A stretch of DNA of 64,000 bases from Tribonema minus. Its lineage: Eukaryota > Sar > Xanthophyceae > Tribonematales > Tribonemataceae. Shown here piece after piece: positions 33,956 to 49,000 of this stretch (the stretch's first letter is position 1; every line of letters starts with the position of its first letter). The stretch is from the NCBI GenBank assembly GCA_017506865.1, contig JAFCMP010000323.1, forward strand, positions 496,001 through 560,000, given 5' to 3'. Below the pieces are notes generated by a model. That model was given only the letters and a program-made list of their open reading frames with translations. It had not been told where the DNA came from and ran no database searches. The position numbers and the translations under genes were made by a program.

Positions 33956-36900
33956 TCACATGATGCCCGCCTGGTCGTCCGCTTCGTCGGGCTCGTGCAG
34001 GTTCTCGAGCGCCGCGCGCACCGCATTGTCCTGCATGCGCCGCACACAAAGAGAGGTTGAGTACGCATGGAAATGTACTTCAAGAAAGTAGATTAGCATG
34101 GAAACGAGTCACAATATCGTAGAGCTCTACAGGTGACAAGGTGTGGTCAGCCGCAAATGCTCATTATAAGAACGATTCAAAAGATCGTAGAGCTCTAGGT
34201 GGCAAGGTGTGGTTAGCCGCAAGTGCCTTTCACCAATGACCGCGGTCGCCGCTGCTGCAGTCATCGGCCACGAGTCAAATGCTTCATTAGGTATATTACA
34301 TGAAGCCAAGTACGTTGAAATAAGGAGGACGCGTCTTGCAGCAGAAGAAGGCGCCGTTGGCAATTTTATTCAGCTGGTTGAGCTTTGTTTGACGTTGCAA
34401 TGACAAAGGGCACGTTGTACTGAGTGCTGTAGTGAAAGCCGCGCACACCTTGTGCACTGGGCGCAAACTTAGATCAGGTTTAGGGTAAGGGGAAGAAAGT
34501 ACATGGGTGTGAGGTTAAGGGTGGGTTACAGCGGATAGGGATAGGGTAGCGTGGACCGTAATCAGCGACTAGTGTGACCCTACCCCCGAGCTTTGCTCGC
34601 GCAGCGGCAAACATGCAAGGAGAGGCAGAGTTCTGTGCAGCGGTGAACTGCTGAATGGCGTCATAGAGGCATGTACGCATGTGGAGAAACCAAATATGCG
34701 CGCAGAACCGCCACATGGCCTTCCTACGCGAAGGGCTTCCTACGCGAAGGGCTTCCTACGCGAATCTATCTCACTTGTGTCATACAATACTTGAAAGCGA
34801 CAAAAACGCATGCGTGCTCGGGGGATTAGTGCCCGTACCTTAGGGTGAAGCTCCTGCACGGCGATGAAGTACTAAATGGCGTCATTGAGGCGCGCATGTG
34901 TACTGGGCAGCGACGCGAGTTCTCCGTACATACACTCCTATCCTTCTTGACTTATGATTAAGGTTGTTGGAATCGTAAATTTTTGGAAATTCAAGTCGTA
35001 AATCGTAATCGTAACGTAACGTACCGTAATCGTAAGCCGTAATATTGCTGCTAATCGTAAATCGTAATGGTAACATAAGTATGCCGTAATCGTAAATAGT
35101 AAAAGCCGTAAATGTTGTAGAATGAGCTCAAAAATGAGGGTTTTGTAAATGTGCACACCCCAACTCCAAACAGATATGCCCCACGCCTCAGGATCAATGC
35201 AACATCGTGGAGGACAATTGTTATGTCTATTGCTTCAGAGCAGCACAGAGAGGCCACCGTAAAGCATGTGCTAGCGAAGCCCTGAGCTCAATCTGGGCCT
35301 TTCATGCTGCGGTCGTTTGGGGTACCCCAGCATCGTTCTTGCCGGAGTGACAGTAAAATGCGTTAGCCGTAGTGGTTGCATCTAGCAGAGCTGCCTTCCT
35401 TTTGCAAGCTCGCCCGCCACCCAAGTTCCTCTGTGCGCTTACATGCATATCAGCAAGTACTTGTTCCGCAACGCAAAGAAGCTCGTGGGCGCAGGCTGTC
35501 CAACAGCGTTGCACCTTCATTGCATCAACGCCATCATCTCTCATGCAGCACACCTCGTGATCTTCCGCACGCACACACTCTCGCTCTCGCTCGCGCAACT
35601 TCACTTCAACCTGATTTTTGAGGGTGTGTGTGCGAGAAACACGAGTAGCCTACTGGCAGGCTACTACCTACTACATATATACACTATATGCCGCAAGTTA
35701 CGGCACCGGCACCGTAACTTAAGGGAACCGTAACTTACGGTCTTACGATATGCGTTCTGATTTACGGCATAAATTACGGCATAAAACGTTACGCGTAACT
35801 TTACGATTTAAAATTGCAACAACCCTACTTATGATAGATGATAAAAGTGATAGAAGTATACTTCATATACTCCAGGTACAGTTCGGGATATGTGGTTTGA
35901 ATGTGTGCACTGTAGGCGCTTGCCCCTTAGGGTTGAGGTCCTGCGCGGCGGTGAATTGCTCAACGGCCTCATCTAGGCATGAAGGCAAGCGGAATCGCCC
36001 GAACAGCCACGTGGACTCCTGCGCAAATCGTACTTGCGACTTGTAAACAATGAAAAGCGACAGATGCGCATACGCGCATGCATACCTTAGGGTTGAGGTC
36101 CTGCGCAGCGGTGAAGTGCTGTACGGCGTCGTCGAGGCGCCTGAGGCGCTTGCAGATGCGGCCCATCCAGAAGTGCACGCTGCACTCGCGGGGCACCGCG
36201 TCGCGCACCAATATCAGCTCCTGCACAGAAACCGAGAAGGCAGCGGGGTTGAGCACTGTATTTGGCAGCACTTTAGGGTTAGAGCTGAGCCTAACCGCGA
36301 CCTTAGGGCTGTAACCCCGACCTTAGGGTTACTCGCGGGGCACGGCGTCGCGCACCGTGACCAGCTCCTGCGCAAAAATGATGAGGCAGCAGGGTTGAGC
36401 AACAGCACACAAAAAAACTACGGGCGAGGCACTGCCGCTTGCACACCAGGAGCGGTTCCTGCGCGCACGGGGTGGACAGGCTGCTGAGCACTTGCGCTTG
36501 GCAGTGCTGATGGTGAAAGACCCAATTCGAACCCTAACCTGGATCTACTCATGTGACATTAAACCGCGAAGCATGACCAGTTCCCGACGCACGTGCCAGG
36601 AGACGACTAGGCTAAGCAGTGTGGCTGAGCACTCGCGTGTTTGGCAGCACTCAGGATTAGAGCCAACCCTAGCTCTGACCATCGCCCTACACGCGCAGGC
36701 AGGCCAGGAACGATCGAGCAGTATATGGCTGAGGGGGGATAGGTGGGTACTTACTTCCAATGCTGACGCATAAACCCACACATGCGCCTAGGGCACTCAG
36801 CCCTAACACGAGGGTGGTACTGACCTCCAGTGCTTCTTCATTTCTGCCCAACGCCTCCAGCACGCGTGCTCGTTCAAACCTGTCCAGACGACCAACATGA

Positions 36901-39900
36901 ACAGCACGCAGCTGAATTAGCATTCATGTCCTTGACAGTTCGTGGTGCTGACCCTGTTTGAAACCCCGATCATACCCTAGGCCTACCTGACTATGTAGAG
37001 AACCAGGCGCCACTCAGACCTCCACAGCAAAACCACGAGCGAAAAAGCACGCGCAAAGAGCGAGTGTCACATATCAAGCCCCCAAAAAATGCGCAGCTCA
37101 GCGCATGAGGCCAGCAAAGGTCAGTCGACAGCGCGAGCAAGGTTTCGGGTAACAGAGGACACGTGATGATACCGCCCGCACCAGGTGTTGCAAAACATCT
37201 AGGAACTGCGCAAACGCCTCAAGTTCAAGTTTCTCAACCACGTGCAGCTTAGGGTTAGGGTTAAGATTAGGGCTGCACAAGAGTGGCATGGCAGCAGCGG
37301 ACTTGCGCGGTTCGTGCTAGTCTGGGGTCAGGGTAAGGATTAGGGCTAGGGTTGCATCTGTTAGGGCTAAGACTGCTCAGCTCATTGACGGCATCGCCTC
37401 TACGGCGTGATGTGCTCTGCCACCATGGCATCAACACCTTGAGCGACAATTGGCAGTTGAGGGTGCATACTTCAACTTGAGGTACAACAACAGCAGAACG
37501 TGCATACTCACCTCATTGGAGGCATCGCCTGAGGTGTGATGTATTGCTCTGCCGCCATGGTATCAACACATTGAGCAACAGTTGATGGGAATACACTGCA
37601 AGGGCGGCGCTAACCCTCACTGTAGCCCTAAGCCTAACCTGAACCCTTACCCCAAACAAAGACAGCAGACGTGCATACTCACCTCATTGGAGGCATCGCC
37701 TGAGGTGTGATGTACTGCTCTGCCGCCATGGTATCAACACATTGAGCGACGGTTGATGGGAATACACTGCAAGAGCGACAGTGACCGTCACTGTAGCCCT
37801 AACCCTAACCCCAACCTTAACCCTCATCAACGACAGCAAGACCTGTAAACTCACCTCATGGGAGGCATCGCCTGAGGCGTGATGTACTGCTCTGCCACCA
37901 TGCGCAGCGCCTCTGTGTACCTGCATCACGACACGGGGCAGCTAGAGTTAGGTATACGTGAGGTAGGGTTCACTTTTCCCCCAAAAACCTCGATTCTGAC
38001 GCACGGAGGGATACCGAGGACTGAGCAATGCCGCCATGCGCAGCGCTTCTGTGTACCTGAATCACAACGCGAGGCAGTCATGATCAGGTTATAAAGTGAG
38101 GTAGGGTTGCGTTTTCTGTTCCAACCTAAACTGAAAACCTATAAACCCGTGCCATTGCTTTCCTCGGGAGTCACGAGGGTATCTCATGTTTTGCTTGGCA
38201 TTGGGCAACGCTGCACAAAGTACATGCAGTCCGATGTTGACTTTGGCAGGCCGACCCAATACAGTTGAGCCAGCCAAACAAGGCCTGCAGAATGAATGAA
38301 TGGCACGCACTGCGCTTGATGAACTGCCGTCAGGCGACATCAGACCTACATGTCAAGTTTGCTTGACGGCACTCGCCATTTGTTGATTGCGGAAGTCTGC
38401 CGCCAGGCGTAATTAGGGTAAGATTAAATCCAAGTAGGGTCTGCGAGACAGCGCTCTCACCGCTTCATGCAGAGCGCTGGCGCAAGTTTTAGTCAGGGTT
38501 AGGGTTAGGGTTTCTTTGAGAGCGCTCACCGCTTCTTGTCGCAGAGCACCGCCACTAGGGAACAGCGCAGCTGGGTGCTCAGCGGATGTTAGGGTTAGAT
38601 CTAGGGTTTGCTCGACAGCGCTGATCGCTGTATGCAGAGCACCGCCGCAAGGCATTTGTTAGGGTTAGGGTTTGTGTGACAGCGCTCACCGCTTGTTGTT
38701 GCAGAGGCACCGCCGCCAGGTGTAATTAGGGTTAGGTACAGGGTTTGTTGACAGCGCTGACTGCTTTATGCAGAGCACTGCCGCAATGGGTCATGAGGCT
38801 TAGGTGAGGGGAGTTTTCGTTCAACAGCGCTCGCCATTCGTCATCGCAGCGCACAGCCGCCAGGTGCTGATTGGTTTAGGTGCAGGGTTCGCGAGACAGC
38901 GCTCATCAATTCATGCAGAGCACTTGACGCAATGCGTTATTAAGGTTAGCGTTTGCATGACAGCGCTCACCGCTTGTTGTTGCAGAGCACCGCCGCCAGG
39001 TGACAGCGCAACGGCGTGCACAGCGGGTTGATGCTGAGGGCGCGCCTGCAACACAGACAGCAGCGAGCAGGACGGCGAGATGCAGGCGGCAGCGATGCTC
39101 AGCTCAGCCATATGAAAAGAAGGCCTCGCAGTAGCCGTAGCCTGATTAAATTCCAAACTAGACTTCAAACACTGAGTGGCCTGACATGCGCCTGCAACAG
39201 CAGCGCGCAGAACAACAAGGTGCACATGGCACAGAAGCTCAGCAGCGATGCTCAGCAATAACTGTAACGGGCCTTGCCTCACGGCAGCCTGATACAAACC
39301 TCAACCCAGACTCCAAACTGTCTGACCTGAAATGTATGTCTGCAAGGGCGAAGCATTCCTGGCGTTGGTACACCTCCCGTCAACCCAGACTTTAACCCTA
39401 ACCAGCCCCCAAACCTAGCGCTGCTCGACCTGGAATGTGTTGCCGCCAGGGCAAATCGCTCCTAACCCTATCCAAACCCCTAATCCAGAACCCAAACGCT
39501 GTCTGACCTGAAATGAGCCCCCGCCAGAGCAAAATCACTCCAGCTGAAACGGGCCTAACCGTAGCCTAACGCAAACCCCAACACCTAACGCAAACCCCAA
39601 CACAGACTCCGAATGCTGCCTGACCTGAAACGTATTTCTTCCAGGGTGAAAAAATCAACAAGCTAGAACTATAGTTGCAACAGGCCTCAGTGTAGCCTAA
39701 GACGATCCTTAACCAGACCCCAAGCACTGCCTGACCTGAAATGTATTTCCGCCAGGGCGAATCGCTCCTGGCGTTTGTACATCTCACCTAGGCCCAAACC
39801 TCAACCCTGACTTCAACCCAAATCCTGACCGACAACCCTAAATGCTAAATGCTGTCTGACCTGAAATGTATTTCCGCAAGGGCAAATCGCTGCTGGCGTT

Positions 39901-42900
39901 TGTACACCTGACCCTAACTAAAACCCTCATTCTAACCCAAACCCTACCCTTAACCAGACCCTAATGTCTGACCTGAAATGTATTTCTGCAAGGGCAAAGC
40001 GTTCTTGGCGCTCGTACACCTCGCCCAGGCCGAACCAGCCGTTGTACTGCTGCTCGCTGATGCTGATGCACGTGCGGTAGCAGGTGATCTGCGCGGCACG
40101 GCGGTAGGGCAGCACGACTCAGCTGTGGTGGAAACATGTGGTGCATGGCGTTTTGGCATCACATTGTGTGTGGCTTCACACATGTTGGGCTTCGCGTTAA
40201 CATCGACATGATCATCTGCATCGGGTAGAAACATTGGTGCAAGCGTGTTTGGCTTCACATTGTCCTCTGAGCTGAAAAGAAACATATGGTGCATGGTGTT
40301 TTGGTATCACGTTGTCGTCTGCATCGGGTAGAAGCATGTGTTGCACAGTGTCTGCCGAAGCAAAAGAAGCTCGCAGCTGCCCAAAAAATACCCCACACTG
40401 GCTATAGAACCCTAACCCTAGCCACACGAGCACCACTTCCAAGGCCACCTAGCGCTGCACACAAGCACTCTACTGATGAAATCACCGGCTTCACGGCAAC
40501 TGCAACATCGCCGGCCACATCCAGGTCAGAGTCAAAATCAGAGTCACTAACTGCCTTGATTGCAACATAACAGCACCGGCCGCGTTCAGAGTCAAAATGA
40601 GAGTCACTGACCGATTCAGAGCAAGAACATATCATCACCGCCCACACTCAAAGTCAAAGTCAGAATCAGAGTCACTCACCGCCTTGTCAAAGTCCTCCAT
40701 GAGTACGTACTCGTGACCGCAGAGGGCATGCGCGTACGCCATGCGGGGCGCCACCTGAGGGAAGAAGATTAATAATATATTTGTCAATATTTATGATACA
40801 CAGTAGAATACTTCAAGGAGTAAATTGAGGTGCACAGTTGTTTTGTCGCTGCTCTGATGCAGAGGAGAAAGAGCTCAGCCCTGCCCGAAGACGAAAGGGA
40901 CAATAAGAGAGAAAAACAACAGCAATACATCAAGCTCGCCTCAAGCAAGGAAAAAACAAATACTTCAAGCGTGGAAACATCAAGAACATACTTCAAGTAG
41001 CACAAACTGAGATGCGCCGCTGTTTTCTTGCTGCCCTGACAGAGCGGAGGAAAAGTGCGGTGCCACCGGCTGCAATAGGCGATACCTACATGCCTGCCCT
41101 CGAAGCTATGCATCAACGTCAGTGCTCAACTAACCCAATTACCTGTGCTGCGAACAGCGACATACATGCTCTCGAAGAGGAGCATCAATCTCAGTGCTCA
41201 GCAAGTCTTGACTTCTCTAGTTAGTGACCTGTGCCGCGCGCAGTAACAGCTCGAGCGTCCGTGTGAACTCCTTGGTCATCATTCGATACCTACATTCCTG
41301 CCCTCAGCCATAGGCATCGACATCAGTGCTCAGCGAGTCCAGTGAGTCACAGCTCGAGCGCCTGCGCATGTTCCTTGATCATGAGTTGATACCTTACATA
41401 CCTGCCCTCAATATTAGGCATCGACGTCAGTACTAAGCGAGTCCAGTGAATTAATAACCTGTGCCACGCATGCTCCTTGATCATGAGTTTATACCTCCAT
41501 ACCTGCCCTCAATTATAGGCATCAGTGCTCAGCAAGTTCACCTGTGCCGCGCGCAGGAACAGCTTGAGCGCCTGCGCGTGCTCCTTCTGCTTGCTGAAGC
41601 AGTTGCCCGCGACGCACCTGGCGCGCGGCGACATCAATCACCATGCAGCACTGCTCAGCGCAATATTGTGTGCATCATAGTGCAATATCGTAGGTAGTGT
41701 AGCGCATGACATGGCCAAAAGCACGGTGGCATCCACGGGGGCCCTTGGTGCAGAAGTTGCTGCCTGCGAGGTTAGGGTTAGGGTTTGGTCTGCACGACAT
41801 CGCTGAAGCAGAAGCTGCTGCAAAGCACAGACCCTCAGGTGACGCGACAGAGCGCTGCTGGCAAGGGTATGTATGCTTGGCGCAAAGACGCACGGCATCG
41901 CTCTCAACAGAAAATCATTGCACACACCAGGCCATAGCTGCAGACTTCAACAACCTCACAGTGAAGTTTGCACCATTTCAACTTGCCACTCACCATGTGA
42001 CAGGATGTAGCCTATCAAAGTCGAGCGCGCGCTGCGCCAGGTAGCACAGGTCCACCTGAGCGTTGTTGAGGTTACGGGAATTGAGGTTTGCGTCAGAAAT
42101 AACAGGAAGCACAGCCAAACCCGCGAAGGAATTACGGCTTGGGGGTAAGGAACGGGACGAATGCGCAGCCAAAGCATGCAATCGGGGCAGGAATCGGGGG
42201 TACGAAAGCGCGCGGCTGCGTAAATGAGGGGTACAAAAACGCAAAAAAGGAGTTTGGCGGGTGCTGTCAACAACAGGGCGTAGTCGGAGCCAAGAGGGAG
42301 GTTGGTGAGGTGCATGAATGATTGGCGTTGAATGACAGCATAGCGGGAGAGGGGTGAGATGCGCAGCGTGAGCGAACGCGAATGTGAAGTTGCAGGGCAG
42401 AGCGGGGTTAAGTGGGCACGTGTTCACGCGAATTCATCCATGATGGTGAATCCACCAGCATTCGCGTGATTTCTACGGTAACAGGGCCAAAGCAAGATAC
42501 ACCTGAAATCCAACCCTCACGCCAGAAGCATTGCTGAACAGGAAAATCACCATCATGAAGGCATAGCTGGTTGAACAAGGGCAACGGTACTCCTGACACT
42601 GAATGCGCTCTGCTGAAACAAAAAAGAAGCACCAGCATCGTGCAGATACAAGAACTGTGTGAATTTGGTGAAGCTACACCTGACACTGAATGAAACAGAA
42701 ACACCAGCATCATGAACATGCATTTGTTTGAATGAGCGCTGAGTCACTGACCTGTCTGTTCAGATGCCACAGACAGGAGCTCAGCAGTTCCAGGCCGTCG
42801 AGACGGTGCGGCTCAAACTGCATCATGTACTTGAACGCTGCGGCAACAGGCAGCAGGGGTGATGGGTAGGTCAGAGTTTGGGCGAGGCTCAAACTACATC

Positions 42901-45900
42901 ATGTACATGCACTGCGGCGGCGGGCAACATGAATGAAGCAGTAGCGGCGGCGGCGGCGGCAGCAGCGGCAACAGCAGCGGAGGCAGCAGCAGTAGCAGCT
43001 AAGAGAACCACAAATCACGTAGTAGACCCCACCCCCCCTCCCCCCCCTCTTCGCCCAGTCTAGTCGTGTTGATACTCTGTGATGTGCGGTAGCGGCCAGT
43101 ACAACAATGTGCGGCACGCGAACAATGGTACATGTTGCGGGGTACGTAGAGAGTTATCAAGTCTGCTGCTCTTGCAACAGACTGGTCCATAAGACTGCCA
43201 TTTGGACAGGCAGTGCCAGGCCGAAAAAGGTCTATAGTGAGGTGGTCAGGCGTGGCACTAACCCTAACCCTAGTAAGCCACTTCATCGTCAGATCAGAAA
43301 GAGCGGCACACTCTTCAGGCTGGCAACCTGTGAAGCAGCACATGCAGGCGGCCAGAAAAAACACACGTGGCGGCCGCAATCTTGACTAGGCCGAGCTATC
43401 CAAGTCAGGCAATGGCGAGCAGGCAAAGCAAAACTTCAAATTTCAGGTGCATGAAACGTGCCTTGAACTGCGACCAAATTAGATACTTCAACTTGAAGTG
43501 CATACCTTGAGCTGCGCTCTCGTAGTCGCCCATGTAGTAGTACGCACGCCCAATCTGCAACGGCGCAAGAGCCCGCGAGTGATGATTAGCCGATGCATGT
43601 ACAAGCGTAAGTTCATCATGAGAGCACTTGCTTCAATAGCGGTGCAAGTTAAAAGCAACTGTCAGCGTGTAATGATTAATTGATGCAACTGCAACTTCAA
43701 CTTCAATATAGCATAAGGCTAAAGCGCTTTGGCGCCTTCTCGCGGAGCGGAGCGCAAGACAGGCCGCTCAGCGGCGCACGCGCAGCCAGTAAACTGCAAG
43801 TGACGCCTGCTCTGCTGAGCAACAATGCCTCCTCACATGCCGCTAAGCTTCATTCAGCAGGTGCAAATGCAATCTCGTCAGTTCTGTCGAGCGGCGGATG
43901 AGCGCTGCCGCAGCGCGAATGCGTAACTGCAGAGCGCTGCTGCTTCTGCGTGCAGTGGGCAGCGCGGGTGAGCTGATGACCTCAAACGCATCGCTGTGCT
44001 GCGTCTGCAGCTTGCGCAATCATGGACCAATGTGCATGGCCGACACCCCCCAGAAGGGGGTATGCTGCTGTACTTCAAGACAGCGATCAGCTGAAGGACT
44101 CAATGACTCGTACTCACTGACTCATTGGTGACCACATGCAGCGACGCATGCACTATATATCTGCATGCAAGCAGAACCCGATTTTGAAGCATCCAGGCAT
44201 TTGTTTTCCTTCCGAGGTTGAGGTTGAAGCTCTATGTAGGGTTGATATCAAGGCTAGGGTTAGGATATGGTTGGGCAGTCGTACCTGATTCTGCACCCTG
44301 GGGTTGAGGTTTGAGGTCTAAGGTTGAGGTTAAGGCTAGGGTTAGAGGGTAGGGTTTAGCCGTTGTGCCTGGTTTCCCACCCTAGAGTTGAGGTTCAAGC
44401 TCTAGGGTTGAGTTTAAGGCTAGAACTAGGGTTGGGCGAACGTACTGCACCCAGCCTGTGTTGAAGTGCGGCACGGGCAGCTTTTGGATGCACTACATAT
44501 CTGCAAGCAGAACACGAACCTACTGCATAACAGGCATTTATCTAGGGTTGAGGTTGAAGCTCTAGGGTTGAGGTTAAGGCTAGGGTTGGGCGGTTGTACC
44601 TGACTCTGCATCCAGCCTGTGTTGAAGTGCGGTACGGGCAGCTTGTGGATGCAACACATATTCGCAAGCAGCACACGAGGTTGCCGCATCGGGCAGGCGT
44701 TTTTCCTACTAGTAGGGTTGAGGTTTAAATCTCTACAGTTGAGGGGGATAAAGGCTACGGCTAGGGGGTAGGCTTGGGCGGTTGTTGTTTACGTTCATTA
44801 TGGTACCTGGTTCTGCACCCAGCCGGTGTTGAAGTGCGGTACGGGCAGCTTGTGGAGCGTCTCCACCGCCTCCACGCAGCGGTAGAAGCTCACATGTTGA
44901 TACGCGGTGCCTGCGAGTCAACAAGTGTCGCGGGCCGATATTAGGTCGGAGGCATCCAGTTTGACGGCTAACCACACCTTGTCACCTAGAGCTCCATGAT
45001 CTTTTGACTCGTTTCCATCAGGGCCATTGTACCTGCCACGTGCAACGCTGAACTGTGGTATCCAAAGTGACGTACTTGTCTCGGCAAGTTGTCATTGTCC
45101 AGATACAGTACTCTCACACAAGGTTCATCGAGGGATGTGGCCGTCAGACTAGAGGTGGCGCATTCCTTCACATTATCCGACAATACCAGAGATTACACGG
45201 CTTTCTTAATGTTTGGCTCAATCCTCATGTGCATTCAGTCTCCTCTAGGGCTAGGGTTAACCCTAATCCTAAATCATTCATTGTCCTCCGTCACAGTTCA
45301 CTCAATTTGCCCCGCCAGCACGTGCGGAGCGGTGCCCCATCATGATGATGAATTCACCATCACGAGTTCAATGCAATGTGAATGCAGAGCACATTCACTC
45401 AACAGGACATGAACATCGTCACTCACTCATCATGTAGAGCAGCGCAAAAAAAATCCGTTCACCAAGGGGATGGTGTCAGGGCGAGGTTAGAAATGAGCTA
45501 GCATGCGCACAGTTCCAGCAACGAGGCTTGGTGGGATGAGGAGCAGTGAAATTCATGTGATTCTACTGCATCATGTTGTTCGATCAGGAAAGTGATGATT
45601 TAGAAAGTCATTTGGTGCTAGTTCAGCATGCAGCAATTCAATGCTACTTCAGCATGCAGCGCCACTCACTAATTATGGAGAGCAGCTCGATGAACTCTCT
45701 TGGCTCTACTTCAACATGCAGCGTCACTCACTCATGATGGACAGCAGCTCGAGGAACTCTCTCTCCTGCGCCGCATTGTCAGCGCTCTCCTCCCCCTGCA
45801 GCGGATGCTCAGCGGGGGTCTGCCCCCCTTGCGGCAGCTCAAACTCGGGGGGTTGCGGTGGCGTCCACCCCGCTCTTGGCCCCCCCTGCATGCCCCCCGC

Positions 45901-45995
45901 TGCCGCTGTCGCCGCTGCTGCTGCCGCCGCCGCTGCTGCTGATGGCGGCGGCGGCGCGTTGATGTTGCCATTGAAGTGCGGAGCGGGCGTCTGAT

Positions 45996-46043
<48 letters not shown>

Positions 46044-49000
46044 GCAGCAGCGGCGGCAGCGCAGTCATTGTCAGTTGCGGCCTGCTGCAGCTGACGTCAC
46101 CGTTGCGATGCGGAACGCGGGTCTGACGCAGAGGCGGAAGAAGCAGCACAAGCAGCGGCGGCAAAAGCGGCAGCGTAACCCCTGTCAGTGGCAGTTGCGG
46201 CTTCAGGGGCTGGCAGCACACCCCTCCCAGGGGGATACGCGGGCAAGACCAGGGGTACGCGCATACATACTGTGCGTTGCGTCTGTACTGCTAGTAGAAC
46301 CGCAGAGCGGCATCTGATGCAGGGGGAAAGTGGCGGGCGGCGGCGCCACCGTTGTCAGTTGCGGCAACAGGGGCTGGCGCAGATGACGAGAGAGCCTACC
46401 CTAACGCTTATCATGACCCCACTCTATGTTTTTAGTGCCCTGCCCCCCCCCTTCCATCAAGTGCCCACAGGAACGCTGCATGTCGCACTGCACTAGGGCA
46501 GACCGTTCTGCACGCGCGTGCTTTGACACCAGCGCTGAGGACTGGTGAATTGTGCACGTGCTGCCGCCGCCAGTGCTTTAGGCCTGTGATGCTGCGCGCC
46601 GCTGCTGCCGTGCTGCTCTCTGCGCGTTGTGCGCAATGTACGTACTTCATGCACTCGAAGTATACCGTACCTGCTGAGGGCCCGCTTGTTGAAAGCCGCC
46701 GTGCACAGGAGTCGCAGCCGCTGCTGCGGGCAGCGCCGCGGTGAGATGCCGCGGCACCTTGCTGGGCTTCCGCTCCGGCCTGACGGCGGCGACGCAGCGC
46801 TGTCTCTGTCAGTTACGTCAGTTACGCATCAGTTGCGCATTTGGCAGGAAAAGGGCTGCTTGCCGGGCTTCCGCTCCGGCCTGACGCGGGCGACGCTTTC
46901 TTTGTCAGACAAGTCAATGCGGAAGTTGCGCTTTCGTCGTCGGTTACGCTTTCGTCGGCAACGCATACGGCGCCAAAAGGGGTCTGTTGCCGGGCGAGCC
47001 CTGCAAGGGGCCTGGCTGGCGTGGTGCCGCGGACATGATTCTTGCCATACATACCCCTCGCCCTAACCCTAAGCACTCCTTGTGCGGTACAAGCCAGCAG
47101 TTTCAACGCTGCATTTGCTCGAGCCTGATGCGGGCAACGCTTTGTTGGTCACTTGTGTCAGGTGCGTGTTTGGAGGTTACGCGTCCGGCGGGAAAGGGGT
47201 GCGTCTGGCGGCGGCGATGGGTGTGTGTGCAGGGTGCGCCGTGCTACGCACACGCCGCCGGCTGTCATGCCGCTGACATGTAGGTTGTGATCGCATTCAC
47301 CTAATCTTAGTATGACGCTAACTCTAACCCTAACCGAAAGTCATGGGTAGATGTACAAGGCGACATGGGCTTCACGATGCAGTTCTGACCAAAATTGGTT
47401 CACTGCATGTTGTAAGCGATTGAGTGGGGTCGGCACTGTGTTGATAGCTTAGTCTAGCAGACAACATTCAAGAGCACAATGACGTGAAGCTTCTTGGCAA
47501 GGCTGGGAACTTGCTGGGCTTAGTCGCCAGCCTGGAAAGAGCAGCTTGTAGGAGCGACACACATGTGAACCGAGACAGCGAACGCTTGCTTGCGAGCACT
47601 TCAACATGCTAACACTGACCCTAAAACAATTTCACACAGCGCTAAGACAAAAAAGGGGGGTCGGCACGCATGGAAGGGCACTCATGAGATGCTGCCAGCG
47701 ATGCACACCCTAACCCTAACCCCAACCTTAACCCTAGCCCCAAACCTCACCTACTAACACAGTTTTCAAGCACACACCGGAACATAGCTGATACTGACAC
47801 GCACACAACCTCGCCGCCTCGCAATGGGCATGATTCACAAGCCCGAGAGGTTTTCAACTCTATTGGAACTTCAACTCCACCCCTGCACCACCCACCTGAC
47901 AGTTGGAACCGCAAACATTTCACGCGCGAAAGAGGGGGGTTTGGCTACGTTGTTTTCTGTTGAAACTTCAACTCCACCCCTGCACCACGCACCTGACGGT
48001 TGGAACCGCAAACGTTTCGCGCGCGTCAGAGGGGGTTTCAAACGCTAGCCGTCCCGCCATGCGCCCCCCCCGCGGGGACCCCCCTGGGGATGCGCCCCGC
48101 CCCCTTCCCCCTACCCCCAGGTACCCCGCGCCCCTGGTTTCCATCTCCTCTTCCATATCCAGGTCCATCTGAGAATGACAGAAGGCGGCGATGAAGCAGG
48201 TGACGCTTGAACGCATCCTTCATATATGAGTACACTTTGATATTCATCAGTAGTAGTTGCTCTCAGTTATGCCTGCACTCATGTATATGTACGTACCCCT
48301 GGGTTCCACCACCTCATGCCCACACCTTGCTGCGTGAACGGCAGGGTAGCACACGGCGCAGGGGTGGCAGCTTGCGTTTTTTTATAATTATTGCTTGTAA
48401 AAAAGTTCTGCCCGGCGAAATTACGCACTGCTGCCCTGTTGTTGAAGTCAGCCCACGCACCAGCCCCACTCGTAACCGTTGAGGTTTGTTCCAGCTTGCC
48501 AGCTCTCAAACTTCATGAAAACAATGCACTACGTACGCAGGTGGGTGGCTCTCGTGCTCTCCATTCCGCACAGCTGCCTGCTGTTGTCGCACCCCGCGTG
48601 GACCCTTACCCTAACCCTATCCCCAACCCCAGGCAAATGACAGCGTGCGTGAGCCTTAACCCCCAGGTATGGAGCGATGGACACGAATGATGGTTACGGT
48701 TACGGTTCCTAACCCTAACCCTCCTTATCACCACCTCTGTGGTCCTGAATTCTTTTGTCAGACGCGCAGGGAGGTGCAATCGGTTGGAGTCCCGCAGGTG
48801 CAGTCCAAGAGGCAGGGCTTCTGGTTTAATTGATGCACATGGAAAGGCGGCAGGATGCTGCTGCAGCGGGTTCGGTGTGGCCGCTAGCACAAACCTCAAC
48901 GACATCCCCTCGCGTCAGCACAGATGCACTGAACCCTGAAACACACGACTAGTGACAGGCGGCAGCACAAGCTTCGTCGGCCATTTGTTTCTCGGAAATA

